A stretch of 64,000 nt of DNA from CAZHVS01 sp964536015 (GTDB taxonomy: Bacteria > Bacteroidota > Ignavibacteria > Ignavibacteriales > Ignavibacteriaceae): contig CAZHVS010000014.1 of NCBI GenBank assembly GCA_964536015.1, forward strand, positions 4,770 to 68,769, given 5' to 3'. The position numbers and the translations under genes are program-made. Shown piece after piece: positions 8,550 to 18,108 of the stretch (position 1 is its first letter; every line of letters begins with the position of its first letter). The notes beneath the pieces were generated by a model that saw only the letters and a program-made list of their open reading frames with translations, had not been told where the DNA came from and ran no database searches.

Positions 8550-9890
8550 TTATTTAATTACAGCCATCTTTTTAACTGAAACAAAATAGTCTGTAATTAA
8601 TTTATAAAAGTATGTTCCTGAAGAAAGGTTTGAAGCATCAAACTCCAGTTGATAGGTCCCCGGAGTTTTTGTTTCATTAACCAATGTTGCAACTTCATTT
8701 CCAAGCAAATCATAAATCTTTAATGACACATTACTGTTTTTAGCAACAGTATATTTAATTAAAGTGGAAGGATTAAATGGATTTGGATAATTCTGAACAA
8801 GTGTAAATTCTTTTGGCATATCATAATTTACAGCAATTATATCGCTATAACTATATTCTCCGGAAAAATCAATTTGCTTTAATCTGTAATAAACAGTAAC
8901 TCTTTCATTAAATGACAATTTATCAAAATAGGTATACTGTTTATAATCTGTAGTTGTACCAAATCCTTTTTCAAAACCTACTGTTATGAAGTTTTTTCCA
9001 TCAAGTGAACTCTGTATTTCAAAACCATGATTATTAATTTCTGTTGCTGTTTTCCATTGAAGTTCAATTCCTTCAGGATTGACATTACCAGTAAAGGTAA
9101 CTAATTCAACAGGTAATACTTCTCCGCTTAAAGTCCATTGTTTGGCTTGTTGAATTTCACTTGTAACCAGTGAACTTCCTACTTTATATACAACAATAGC
9201 CATATGACAGTTACTGAAATTTGTAATATTTGTTACTGTATAAGTAAACGGTCTGGAAATTATTTGTCCTGCAGACCAATCAAGACTTGTAATTGTATCT
9301 CCTGTTGCTCCATTTAAAATATTCCTTACAACGTGGTTGTGTCTGTACTCAGTACCACCTATACACGAACTATTACCAGTTTGAGCATAAAGTAAATTAT
9401 CTTCAAGAATTGTTAAGTAGTATTTATAAGAACCAGTAAGATTTTCTAGTGCATTAAAATATACTGTTCCTTGTAATTGATTATTAGTAGAATCAAATGT
9501 TTTAATAATATTTATATCAACTTGTGCTGGAACGTTGTTTCTTGTTGCGATGTTAGGATACCAGGAAGACCTTGAAATTACTCCAGATACTCTATCGACT
9601 ATACCTGTCGGATAACTACTTAGTCCAAGTGAAGACATAATTGTATAACCTGGAAAACCTGCATAAGGATCGCCGTAGTTGGTCGGGCCATGATAGCCAA
9701 GTATTATTGCATTTGGATATGAAACTAAAATTTGATCTCTAATTATAGCATGACCGCATGGACACCATTGACACCAAGTGCCAGTACAATATTCAAGTAC
9801 CGGATTTCTTTGAGTTTGGGAATATGTACTTGAGAATGATAAAACTAATACAAAAACCATGATGAAGAACGAAGTATAGCCTTTTTTCAT
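8550..9890 (-). CDS. Omp28-like thioredoxin-fold protein with T9SS sorting tag
   Basis: 446 residues. After a signal peptide (to about residue 24) comes an Omp28-type thioredoxin-like domain whose start is VLEYCTGTWCQWCPCGH, with four Cys at about 35, 40, 43 and 45, followed by the YPNAIILGYHG and SSYPTGIVDR segments of this family. Around residues 255-345 there is a beta-sandwich linker (VELVTFTGNVNPEGIELQWKT), then the T9SS sorting domain (NYPNPFNPST). Omp28 proteins are outer-membrane or surface proteins of uncertain function. The start of the next gene upstream (9902) is 12 bases away, so both are on one transcript. Confidence 0.8.
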   Translation of the reverse strand: MKKGYTSFFIMVFVLVLSFSSTYSQTQRNPVLEYCTGTWCQWCPCGHAIIRDQILVSYPNAIILGYHGPTNYGDPYAGFPGYTIMSSLGLSSYPTGIVDRVSGVISRSSWYPNIATRNNVPAQVDINIIKTFDSTNNQLQGTVYFNALENLTGSYKYYLTILEDNLLYAQTGNSSCIGGTEYRHNHVVRNILNGATGDTITSLDWSAGQIISRPFTYTVTNITNFSNCHMAIVVYKVGSSLVTSEIQQAKQWTLSGEVLPVELVTFTGNVNPEGIELQWKTATEINNHGFEIQSSLDGKNFITVGFEKGFGTTTDYKQYTYFDKLSFNERVTVYYRLKQIDFSGEYSYSDIIAVNYDMPKEFTLVQNYPNPFNPSTLIKYTVAKNSNVSLKIYDLLGNEVATLVNETKTPGTYQLEFDASNLSSGTYFYKLITDYFVSVKKMAVIK

Positions 9891-9901
9891 TTTTTCTCCT
9901 T

Positions 9902-10789
9902 TTAATATGTTGAAACAGATTGTAAAACTTCTTTTGTTAATTTATTTTGAATAAAGATTATAGTGTGAATTTTATCTTTATTCCATGAAGAATTGATTTT
10001 TAATTTTCTTTCATTGATCGTATTTCCGGCGCTTCCTGTATAAATTTTAAAATTTTGATTTGATGTTGGAAAAACAACTCGCATTACATCATAAAATTTT
10101 GTTTCCCCGCTTGAACCAGGAGGAGTAGCAAATTCAATGTCTGTCTCGGTAACTACAACGTAACAAACCAGATTTGAAAAATCAATTCCTACAGTATCGG
10201 AAACATCAATTGAAAACTTAATTAGATAATTTTCTCCTATAATACTGTCACTCAACATAATTCTGAAATTTGTATTGAGAATAGAACGAGAATTAATTTT
10301 CTGTTTTATATCATTAGAATCTGATGCTGTTGGACGCAGTAATCCATCTACAATAATTGTCGGAGCAGTAATTATGTTATAATAAGACATTCTTGCATTG
10401 CATTCAGAAGAATTTGCTTTATAAAAAGGATCATTTGGTCCTGGAAAATTTGTTGGAAATTTAATTGCAGAAATCTTTCCATAACCTAAAGAGTATTTAG
10501 TTAAAGATTCTAAAATTCTATTTGAAACGACACAAGGATTGCAACTAACATTTGCAAAATCTTCTATTAATACAACTTTATTTATACTTGTTAATTGAGG
10601 AGAATACTTTAATACTACTGTTGAATCATTGCCGGTAATCGTAATTACCTGTTCCGGAGAATCAGGAGGATTTGTTGAACATCCCATACATACAAATGCA
10701 AAAAGAAAAAAGGAGGCGACTTTGAAAGGTATCTGAGTAATTTTCCGCCTTCTATTATTTATATAAATGTTTTTTATAAGTTCTCTCAT
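9902..10789 (-). CDS. Omp28-like lipoprotein with CxxC motif
   Basis: 295 residues. A positively charged N-terminus, a hydrophobic stretch and the lipobox VCMG-Cys37 predict a lipoprotein. The mature part begins with a flexible linker and then an Omp28/thioredoxin-like domain with LIEDFANVSCNPC (Cys83-Cys86), KFPTNFPGPNDPFY and ITAPTIIVDG. A redox or thiol-sensing role at the envelope is a reasonable inference from the CxxC and from the TlpA and second Omp28-like genes next to it. It lies 17 bases downstream of the TrmB-type regulator gene. Confidence 0.75.
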   Translation of the reverse strand: MRELIKNIYINNRRRKITQIPFKVASFFLFAFVCMGCSTNPPDSPEQVITITGNDSTVVLKYSPQLTSINKVVLIEDFANVSCNPCVVSNRILESLTKYSLGYGKISAIKFPTNFPGPNDPFYKANSSECNARMSYYNIITAPTIIVDGLLRPTASDSNDIKQKINSRSILNTNFRIMLSDSIIGENYLIKFSIDVSDTVGIDFSNLVCYVVVTETDIEFATPPGSSGETKFYDVMRVVFPTSNQNFKIYTGSAGNTINERKLKINSSWNKDKIHTIIFIQNKLTKEVLQSVSTY

Positions 10790-10806
10790 TTTGTTTCCAA
10801 CAGATT

Positions 10807-11679
10807 TTAATTTTTACTTACTTCCATTAGTTCTTCAATAGCAAGTTCAATTGATGTGGCTTGTTCCCATAAAATATTGAATAATAATTTGCAAGCTAAC
10901 GCCAGTTCTTTGTGTTCTATGTAAATCATTGTAATTTTATTAGTGATGCCCAGAGGTTGTTGTAAAGGAAACATTACTATTTTTTCATCAAACAACATCA
11001 TTTTAATTGGCAAAGATTTTATCACTTTTGCCTGCTGTCCTAATTTTTTTTGATCACGAATGTAATTCAACAACCATTCGTGATTTCTAATTTCTTCAAA
11101 TTCATAAATGTTTCTACAAATTCCTCCTTTTAGAAGAAGATTTGTTTCAGCCTCTTTTTGTTCATTTAATCTATCTGTATTATCGCAAACATATGGTCCT
11201 TTGTTGAATGTAAGAATTTCATAATTTGTATCATTCAAAGCCTGAACATATTTTTTTTGAATCTGGTTTTTATCCTTTAAGACTTCTATAAAATCAAGTG
11301 GATCAACAATCTCTTTATTTTCTTCAAAAACTGGAGTAAAAATTTCAACTAGGTCATTGATGATTTCTTTTTTACTCTCAACATCTTTACGAAAGTTATT
11401 TTCATATCTTTCAAGCATTCTGTTAAATGCTATATGGGGTTCAACAGCCTCATAATATTTAATATTTCCGATATAATGTTCAATGCAAATCCCGCGATCA
11501 ATCATTTTATTTAGTACTTCATAAATCTTATTACGAGGGACGTTTGCCGTTTGTTGCAGTTCAGAAATTGTGAAAGCTTTTTTTGAAAGAAGGCTCATAT
11601 AAACTTTTGCCTCTCTTTCAGTAAGATCAAGCTCTAAAAGTTTTTTAAGGTTTTTTGAATAGTCGTGTTGTTTTTTCAA
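10807..11679 (-). CDS. TrmB-family transcriptional regulator
   Basis: 290 residues. The N-terminal winged helix-turn-helix matches the TrmB family (LTEREAKVYMSLLSKKAFTI, SELQQTANVPRNKIYEVLNKM), followed by a coiled segment (about residues 85-115) and an effector-binding C-terminal region (about 125-275). TrmB regulators are best known from archaeal sugar regulation, but bacterial members have varied ligands. It is the first gene of the Omp28/TlpA cluster and has a GC-rich inverted repeat just upstream, so it probably regulates itself and the genes after it. Confidence 0.8.
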   Translation of the reverse strand: MKKQHDYSKNLKKLLELDLTEREAKVYMSLLSKKAFTISELQQTANVPRNKIYEVLNKMIDRGICIEHYIGNIKYYEAVEPHIAFNRMLERYENNFRKDVESKKEIINDLVEIFTPVFEENKEIVDPLDFIEVLKDKNQIQKKYVQALNDTNYEILTFNKGPYVCDNTDRLNEQKEAETNLLLKGGICRNIYEFEEIRNHEWLLNYIRDQKKLGQQAKVIKSLPIKMMLFDEKIVMFPLQQPLGITNKITMIYIEHKELALACKLLFNILWEQATSIELAIEELMEVSKN

Positions 11680-11702
11680 TTTGTACTTTATTCCAATTAG
11701 TC

Positions 11703-11717
11703 ACCCCGTCTTGGGGT
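11703..11717. promoter_or_regulatory. candidate operator upstream of the TrmB-type gene
   Basis: ACCCC-gtctt-GGGGT is a perfect 5-bp inverted repeat with a 5-base spacer, GC-rich within a very AT-rich intergenic region, 24 bases before the regulator start. A second, AT-rich dyad (AACAA ... TTGTT) follows at about 11719-11735. The position suits autoregulation. It could instead be a short hairpin in the leader RNA. Confidence 0.4.
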
Positions 11718-11866
11718 AACAATTTACTATTTGTTAAAATAATTGTGGAAAAAATAATTAATTATATGTTTATGTCAAAATAAAAAATGAGTATTTTATG
11801 TTTAACTTTTTGAAAAGAACTTTAATTTTCTAACGAGTGTTAACTAAATAAAATTCGAATTTAATA

Positions 11867-13012
11867 ATGGTCGCCTTTTTAATAATATTTACAACGATTT
11901 ATACATCAATTAACCTTTATGTGTATAGAAGAGGACTTCAGTCTGTTGAAATTCTTCCAAAATCTTGCAAAAATTTATATAAATTAATTTTTATTTTTTG
12001 GGCTTTAGCTTATATGGTCTCAAGAATTCTTGCTTCTCTTCTGAACAAACAAGTAAATTTTTATTTATCTTGGATTGGTGCATACTGGTTCATTTTTTTA
12101 ATATATTTTTTATTGTTCATAATTATTGCTGAATTAGCAAAATTATTAAATCGATTTTTCTATTTCTTTCCGGAACAACATTCTTTGAAATACAATAAAC
12201 TTAAATTCTATTATTTTTTGCTTGCAGTAGTATTAAATTTTTTGCTGGTTATTTATGGTTCATCAAATGCAAACAACATTGTCATTAAAAATATTTCTCT
12301 GACCTTGCCTAAAAAAGAATCTTCTATAGATTCGCTAAGCGTTGTATTTTTTTCTGACGCTCATCTTAGCACTATTAATGATGGAAATTTTACAAAAAAA
12401 TTAGTCTCAAAAGTAAATGAACTGAAACCCGATTTAATTTTATTGGGAGGAGATATTGTTGATGATTTTTCTCGAAACTTAAAATATCACAAAATAGATG
12501 TACACTTAAAAAAGCTTTCATCAAAATATGGAGTATATACTTGCAATGGAAATCACGAATGGATTGTAGGAGTAAAAGAGGCGGATGAATTTTTAAAATC
12601 CTGCAATGTGATTGTTTTAAGAGATACGATTATTTCCATAGAAAATATCTTGTTATTGGCTGCTAGAGAAGATAGAAGCATTTCTCGTTATACTGACTTG
12701 CATCGAAAACCATTAAAACAAATTTTAAATTATTCCAAAAAAAATCTCCCCTTAATTCTTTTAGATCATCAACCAATCAATTTGTCAGAAGCTGCTGAAA
12801 ACAAAATTGATTTACAACTTAGCGGACACACTCATAATGGCCAATTTTTTCCTGGAAATTTAATTACAAATCTCATTTATGAGATTAGCTGGGGATTAAA
12901 GAAAAAAAACGATACGCAATACTATGTTAGTTCTGGTGTTGGTGGTTGGGGTCCTCCGGTTAAAATTTTGAGTGATGCAGAAATAATTAATTTCAAATTG
13001 ATTTTTAAATAG
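11867..13012 (+). CDS. membrane-anchored metallophosphoesterase (YkuE-like)
   Basis: 381 residues. Four hydrophobic segments fill the first 140 residues, followed by a calcineurin-like phosphoesterase domain with all five metal-binding blocks: SDAHLST, GGDIVDD, GNHEW, LLDHQP and SGHTHNGQ. The domain should face one side of the membrane. Related YkuE-type proteins act on phospholipid-like substrates, and the substrate here is not known. It is divergent from the TrmB-type regulator and may share control sequences with it. Confidence 0.8.
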   Translation: MVAFLIIFTTIYTSINLYVYRRGLQSVEILPKSCKNLYKLIFIFWALAYMVSRILASLLNKQVNFYLSWIGAYWFIFLIYFLLFIIIAELAKLLNRFFYFFPEQHSLKYNKLKFYYFLLAVVLNFLLVIYGSSNANNIVIKNISLTLPKKESSIDSLSVVFFSDAHLSTINDGNFTKKLVSKVNELKPDLILLGGDIVDDFSRNLKYHKIDVHLKKLSSKYGVYTCNGNHEWIVGVKEADEFLKSCNVIVLRDTIISIENILLLAAREDRSISRYTDLHRKPLKQILNYSKKNLPLILLDHQPINLSEAAENKIDLQLSGHTHNGQFFPGNLITNLIYEISWGLKKKNDTQYYVSSGVGGWGPPVKILSDAEIINFKLIFK

Positions 13013-13065
13013 TTCCCCGCTTAACCAGTACTCAAAAAGAGCTATAATCCTTCCAATCTATTCAA

Positions 13066-13073
13066 TATATTTG
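13066..13073 (+). promoter_or_regulatory. possible -7 box upstream of prfA
   Basis: TATATTTG fits the Bacteroidota -7 consensus TAnnTTTG and lies 20 bases before the prfA ATG. That leaves a short leader that still holds the ribosome site TTTCAGGAAT. No clear -33 element is seen. Confidence 0.25.
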
Positions 13074-13093
13074 CACTGCTGATTTTCAGGAAT

Positions 13094-14179
13094 ATGATGG
13101 AATTAATAGATAAGTTAAAGAAGATAAAAGATAAATTCGACAGAATAAACGAACAACTGTCTGATCCTTCGACAATGAATAATATGGAAAAGCTTGTTTC
13201 GCTAAGTAAAGAAAGAAGCGATCTAACAGAGATTATTTCTGCTTACGAAGAATATTCAAAAATCCTAAAAGATATAAGTGGAAACAAAGAAATTATAGAC
13301 AATGAATCAGATAAAGAACTAACTGATATGGCTTTGATAGAGCTTGATGAACTTAAATTGAAAAAAGAAAAACTCGAAGAAGAAATTAAAGTTTTGTTGC
13401 TTCCAAAAGATCCCAATGATGATAAAAATGTTATAATGGAAATCAGAGCAGGAACTGGAGGAGATGAAGCTGCAATTTTTGCTGCTGATCTTTACAGAAT
13501 GTATTCACGTTTTGCTGAAAATAAAAACTGGAAAATAGAACTTATTGACATAAACGACACAGGTGGAATGGGAGGACTAAAGGAAGTTATTTTTAATTTA
13601 AGCGGCGATAATGTTTATGGCGATCTAAAGTTCGAGAGTGGTGTGCATCGGGTTCAACGTGTTCCTGTTACCGAAAACCAGGGGCGTGTGCATACTTCTG
13701 CAGCTTCGGTTGCTGTATTGCCCGAAGTGGAAGATGTACAGATAGAGATTAACCCAAATGATCTAAAAATCGATGTGTTTAGAAGCGGTGGAGCAGGTGG
13801 GCAAAATGTAAATAAAGTTGAAACTGCAATTAGAATTACACATCTACCCACTGGACTTGTTGTGCAATGTCAGGATGAACGTTCTCAACTAAAGAATCGG
13901 CAGAAAGCAATGAAGGTATTAAAAGCCCGCTTATATGATATGAAGATGCGGGAACAAACAAATGAAATCGCTGCTCAGAGAAAATCTATGGTTGGCAGCG
14001 GCGATCGCAGTGACAAGATAAGAACTTATAATTTCCCACAGAACAGAGTTACAGATCATAGGATAGGATTAACTTTATACAACTTATCCGGCATTATTGA
14101 TGGTGATTTATCTGAGTTGATTGAACAACTTAAAATTGCTGACCGAACAGAAAAACTACAAGCTGATGTTGAATCTTAG
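13094..14179 (+). CDS. prfA: peptide chain release factor 1
   Basis: 361 residues, full length for RF1. The stop-codon recognition tripeptide is Pro-Val-Thr at about 191-193 (RVPVTENQG), the RF1-type PxT motif that reads UAA and UAG rather than the SPF of RF2. The catalytic GGQ is in RSGGAGGQNVNKVET at about residues 235-237. The ATG at 13094 is followed by a second in-frame ATG (MMEL). An AGGAAT ribosome site precedes it. In many bacteria prfA is followed by prmC, the GGQ methyltransferase; here a convergent VOC gene follows instead. Confidence 0.97.
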   Translation: MMELIDKLKKIKDKFDRINEQLSDPSTMNNMEKLVSLSKERSDLTEIISAYEEYSKILKDISGNKEIIDNESDKELTDMALIELDELKLKKEKLEEEIKVLLLPKDPNDDKNVIMEIRAGTGGDEAAIFAADLYRMYSRFAENKNWKIELIDINDTGGMGGLKEVIFNLSGDNVYGDLKFESGVHRVQRVPVTENQGRVHTSAASVAVLPEVEDVQIEINPNDLKIDVFRSGGAGGQNVNKVETAIRITHLPTGLVVQCQDERSQLKNRQKAMKVLKARLYDMKMREQTNEIAAQRKSMVGSGDRSDKIRTYNFPQNRVTDHRIGLTLYNLSGIIDGDLSELIEQLKIADRTEKLQADVES

Positions 14180-14194
14180 AATTGCCAAAAAAAA

Positions 14195-14683
14195 TCATTC
14201 ATGGGAATCATCAAGTAAACTCATCACATCAAGTGCTTTTGTAGACATCAATAATTCACCTTTTGAATCAACCGGCCAATATTCTTCATCACGGTCTGCG
14301 TATAATTCAACTCCATTTCCGTCAGGATCTAAAAGATAGATTGACTCAGACACTCCATGATCTGAAGCTCCTTGAATTGGATAATTAATTTCAAAAAGTC
14401 GTTTTAATATTTTTGCTAATTCTTTTCTTGAAGGATATCTAATAGCAAAGTGATACAAGCCAGTATGACCTTGTGGTGGTTGTTTCGCATCAGGACCCGC
14501 CCAGGTATTTAATGCTATATGATGATGGTAGCCACCTGCAGATAAAAATACCGCTTGAGTTCCAAACCATGAAGTAATTTCAAAACCAAGAACATCTTTG
14601 TAAAATTTTAATGCTCTTTCTAAATCTGCAACTGTTAAATGAATATGGCCGATTCTAACTTCAGGATGAATTGTATATTCCAA
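14195..14683 (-). CDS. VOC-family (glyoxalase/extradiol dioxygenase-like) protein
   Basis: 162 residues with two beta-alpha-beta modules of the vicinal oxygen chelate fold: IGHIHLTVADLERALKFYKD and GLYHFAIRYPSRKEL. The likely metal ligands are present (His13, His78, Glu126 in GNGVELYAD), and the pattern resembles CatE-type proteins. The start is a TTG at 14683 with AAGGA five bases upstream; no suitable ATG exists nearer the fold. The gene converges on prfA with 15 bases between them. The substrate is unknown. Confidence 0.75.
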   Translation of the reverse strand: MEYTIHPEVRIGHIHLTVADLERALKFYKDVLGFEITSWFGTQAVFLSAGGYHHHIALNTWAGPDAKQPPQGHTGLYHFAIRYPSRKELAKILKRLFEINYPIQGASDHGVSESIYLLDPDGNGVELYADRDEEYWPVDSKGELLMSTKALDVMSLLDDSHE

Positions 14684-14724
14684 ACTTTTCCTTATTTATT
14701 TATTAACTGAACAAATTTAATTAT

Positions 14725-15873
14725 TTACTGCTTAATTAAAAATTTGGAAATAACAGTTCCTGGTTTAAGTAAATCTTTAAGCTCTTTATATGATATTTCA
14801 ACTGTAGAAGGGCCAAATGCATAAGGAGCAATTTCGTATTGATTAAATTGAAAAACTATTCCATAGCAATTAAACCCAAAATTTTCGTTCAGTTTAAATT
14901 CATTATTCTCAAACCAGAAGCCAGCTTTTTCAAGACTTTCATTTTGTTTTAGTTTATTTTTCTGACGAAAGATTTTCTCCCCTAATTTATTAATTTTGGT
15001 TTTGTATGATGGAATAAATAAATCTTCAAGTTTTATTTCTTCGCCTGTGTTAATATCAAAATTTAAAAAATCAACTTGAGTACCTCCATGTGCGCCACCA
15101 GTATAAGTATAATTAACACATTGAATTGAAAGTAATCCGTTTTCATTATTTACGATTGTGAGATAATAATCGTTCTCCCAACCAAGTCGATAATCCACGA
15201 AAAAGCCATTTCCTGAATCAATTTCTTCTTTAAATTTTTTAAAGAAGTCATCAATTCTTTCATCAATTGAATTGTAATAACCCACCTTTTCTTCCTCTTC
15301 ATAATAAACAAGCATTCGTTTTAATATTTTTTGATTAATCTTTTTCTGAATATCGGGTTCAATTTTAGAAACTGTTTGCGGAAAAAAAAATAAAATGGAA
15401 GCACAGCCTACCGAATCACAATTCCCGATAGTTTGCTGTTTACATTTAACTTCAAATTGCATACTTCCTTCAGGATATGATTCTCTCAAATAAAAAGGAT
15501 AGGATTTTTTATTTTTTGCATCTTTCCATATTCCGGTGATTTCATTTTCGTTTATAAATTTTCCGGTGAAAGAGCCGGAAATAAGTTGGTTATAATTTTC
15601 ATCATAACCAGCATCTTCAAATAAATGAATATCATAATCATCTATACGACTATTATATGTGAAGTAAATAGGTTGATTTTTATTTATATAATAGTAATAG
15701 CCGCTAATAGAAGTATCTTTACGAGTAATTTCAGCTTTAATTAAAAAATCTTCACCGATTTTCCCTTCCATTTTTTTATAAAAATATTCAGGTAAAGAAA
15801 ATGCAGATTTACTTTGCGAATAAATAAATGGAACTAAAAATACTAAATAAATTATTGCAATATTTTTTTTCAT
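14725..15873 (-). CDS. exported DUF3298/RsiV-like protein
   Basis: 382 residues with a signal peptide (MKKNIAIIYLVFLVPFIYSQ). The C-terminal half (about residues 200-380) resembles DUF3298, with the YTGGAHGGTQVDFLNFD signature and EEIKLEDLFIPSYK. The N-terminal half has the look of a small beta-barrel (GSFTGKFINENEITGIWKDA). In RsiV this fold binds lysozyme, but most DUF3298 proteins have no known role. It lies 20 bases downstream of the alkD-like gene on the same strand. Confidence 0.65.
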   Translation of the reverse strand: MKKNIAIIYLVFLVPFIYSQSKSAFSLPEYFYKKMEGKIGEDFLIKAEITRKDTSISGYYYYINKNQPIYFTYNSRIDDYDIHLFEDAGYDENYNQLISGSFTGKFINENEITGIWKDAKNKKSYPFYLRESYPEGSMQFEVKCKQQTIGNCDSVGCASILFFFPQTVSKIEPDIQKKINQKILKRMLVYYEEEEKVGYYNSIDERIDDFFKKFKEEIDSGNGFFVDYRLGWENDYYLTIVNNENGLLSIQCVNYTYTGGAHGGTQVDFLNFDINTGEEIKLEDLFIPSYKTKINKLGEKIFRQKNKLKQNESLEKAGFWFENNEFKLNENFGFNCYGIVFQFNQYEIAPYAFGPSTVEISYKELKDLLKPGTVISKFLIKQ

Positions 15874-15893
15874 CGCTAATATTTTTTTAAGTA

Positions 15894-16598
15894 CTAAATT
15901 TCGCCAGCTAAATATTTTTTGCGTTTTGATTCGGGAAACTTTTCAATTGCATAACGAAGCATAGTTCGCGGCATTTTTTTATAATACTCTTTTAGAAACA
16001 CTTCTTCAACTAAGAAATTTCTTTTCCCGATTTCTCTTAACATCCAGCCAACCGCTTTATGAATTAAGTCATGAGAATCATGCAACAAAATTTTCGAAAT
16101 GCTCAAAGCATCATCAAAAATATTTACTTTAATGAAAGAATAAGTTGATAGTATTGCAATCCTTCTTTCCCATAAATTTTCAGAAATTGCAAGGACATAT
16201 AAAATATCTTTTTCTTTATCAAGCAGATATTCTCCAACAATATTCGGTGCTGATAAATCAACAAGATCCCAATTGTTGATTTTTCGAGTATTCTTTAGGT
16301 AAAATTTATAGATGTTTTCTTTACCTTTTTCATCTGCTTTCTTAAACATCTGCACAAGTATGAACAGACACACCATTCTTTCTTCATGAATTTTGGAATT
16401 AATTAATTTTTGCAAGTTGGAAAAATTTAAATCTAAATTTTGTCTGGCAATATTTCTTAGCACAGGAACTTTAATACCTACAAATATATCTCCCTCGCCA
16501 TATTCACCTTTTTTGGTTTTGAAAAATCTTTGTAGAATTTCTGCTTGCTTTTTATTTGAATTATCTGATATCATTTTTTTTACTAACTGGTAAGACAT
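15894..16598 (-). CDS. DNA alkylation repair protein, AlkD-like
   Basis: 234 residues, the usual length of AlkD. The HEAT-like helical repeats carry the family features: FFKTKKGEYGEGDIFVGIKVP, NNWDLVDLSAP with the conserved Trp-Asp, ENLWERRIAILSTY and GWMLREIGKR. AlkD is a DNA glycosylase that excises bulky or positively charged 3-methyl and 7-methyl purines without flipping the base. The gene starts one base before the end of the upstream TPR gene, so it is probably transcribed with it. Confidence 0.85.
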   Translation of the reverse strand: MSYQLVKKMISDNSNKKQAEILQRFFKTKKGEYGEGDIFVGIKVPVLRNIARQNLDLNFSNLQKLINSKIHEERMVCLFILVQMFKKADEKGKENIYKFYLKNTRKINNWDLVDLSAPNIVGEYLLDKEKDILYVLAISENLWERRIAILSTYSFIKVNIFDDALSISKILLHDSHDLIHKAVGWMLREIGKRNFLVEEVFLKEYYKKMPRTMLRYAIEKFPESKRKKYLAGEI

Positions 16599-16599
16599 A

Positions 16600-18108
16600 T
16601 CAATTCTCCATAATAATTGTAGTTCTTTTTTTCTTCTTTAGAAGTTTATCTTCAAAATATTTATCTAAATAGGTCAAACAGGTCGCAAGTATAACGTTAA
16701 TTAATAGTTTTGGAAGAGGAAAGCCACCAGAAAATTTATCTGTAATTGGATCTATTAATACATTAATAAACTCAAAAAATAAAAGAAAAGCTAAAAAAAC
16801 TATACCTTCTACAAGTCTTGGATTAAATGCTCTCCTCTTCATAAAAAATATTATTAAAAATACAGTAATAATTAATGACATACTTATAAAATATTGGAGA
16901 TTACTTATCCTTGCTCTTGTTTCTTCTTCTTCTGCAAATCTTTTTTCCTCTGCTCTCTTCTCCTCTTCTATTTTCTTTTCTATTTCATAACGGGCTTCCA
17001 CTCTTCCAATCTCTGCGGATTTATCGCTGTTAAATATTAAATCTTTTGTTTCTGAAGCAATTTTAAAATAATTAAAGGAGTTTTTGTAATCGCCCAAACT
17101 TTCATAAATTTTAGATAATGTAAATGCAGCTTCTTTAATATCATCCATTGATTCAATCTCTTTCGCAAGTTTATATGACTCGAGAGAATATTTCAATGCT
17201 TCAAGTTTTTTACCAAGCTTTAAATAGCAATAGCCAAAACTATTCAATGCAACTGCCATTCCAAGCGGGTCATCTAATTCTTTTTTTATATTATAGGATT
17301 TTTGATAATATTTTAACGCTGTTTGATAATCGTCTTGCTGCTCATAAACATAGCCAATATTATTTAATAGTTTTGCAATGCCATCTTTATTTCCCTGCTC
17401 TTCATCTATCAGCAAAGCCTGATCATAATAAGCGAGAGCATTGTTATAATCTTTCACAGATTCGTAAATATTTCCTATGTTGGATAAACTTGTAGATATT
17501 AATTTTTTATCACCTATTTCTTTGCGAATTTTTAGCGCCTTGTTATAATACTCCAGAGCCTTAACATTTTCATTCTGTTTTGAATAAATATTTCCAATAT
17601 TATTAAAGCATTTCGAAATTCCATGTTTATCATTAAGCATTTCAAAAATATTAAAGGCCTGGACATAATAATTCAGTGCAGGTGGATAATTTCCCTGAAG
17701 ATCATTTATAATTCCAAACACATTATATGAAGAAGCTATTCCAAACAAATAATGAATTTCTTTAGCTTTTTTTAATGCAGAAGAAAGGAATTCAGTAGCT
17801 TCTGCATAGTGTGAGGTTCCACAGTGATATTTCCCTAAAATAAAATATCCTTCAAATTGACCTTTAATGTAATTAATTTCTTCAGCCTTTTTAATTGCCT
17901 TCATTGCATATACGTATGTTAAAGTATCCTGTGCTTTTAAGTATTCCTCTGCAATGAAATTGTAAGTATTAACAAGTGCTGTGTCTTTAACTTTATATAT
18001 TTTTTCTAACAAAACTTGCAAAGATTGATTATCTTGACAATAATTTTCTGTATTGTTGTACATAAGTATCATCAAAAAAATTATCAATATTTTTCCTTTA
18101 AAGAACAT
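16600..18108 (-). CDS. TPR-repeat membrane protein (second of tandem pair)
   Basis: 502 residues. A signal peptide is followed by about eight TPR units (residues 30-360, for example KALEYYNKALKIRKEIGDK), a charged Glu/Lys-rich coiled coil (about 365-400), one transmembrane helix (FISMSLIITVFLIIFF) and a C-terminal two-helix membrane part (GIVFLAFLLFFEFINVLIDP, FPLPKLLINVILATCLTYLD). The repeats should lie in the periplasm. Histidine kinases or cyclases often end in this architecture, but no such domain is present here. Paralogous to the gene just upstream, whose stop overlaps its ATG by one base. Confidence 0.75.
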   Translation of the reverse strand: MFFKGKILIIFLMILMYNNTENYCQDNQSLQVLLEKIYKVKDTALVNTYNFIAEEYLKAQDTLTYVYAMKAIKKAEEINYIKGQFEGYFILGKYHCGTSHYAEATEFLSSALKKAKEIHYLFGIASSYNVFGIINDLQGNYPPALNYYVQAFNIFEMLNDKHGISKCFNNIGNIYSKQNENVKALEYYNKALKIRKEIGDKKLISTSLSNIGNIYESVKDYNNALAYYDQALLIDEEQGNKDGIAKLLNNIGYVYEQQDDYQTALKYYQKSYNIKKELDDPLGMAVALNSFGYCYLKLGKKLEALKYSLESYKLAKEIESMDDIKEAAFTLSKIYESLGDYKNSFNYFKIASETKDLIFNSDKSAEIGRVEARYEIEKKIEEEKRAEEKRFAEEEETRARISNLQYFISMSLIITVFLIIFFMKRRAFNPRLVEGIVFLAFLLFFEFINVLIDPITDKFSGGFPLPKLLINVILATCLTYLDKYFEDKLLKKKKRTTIIMEN

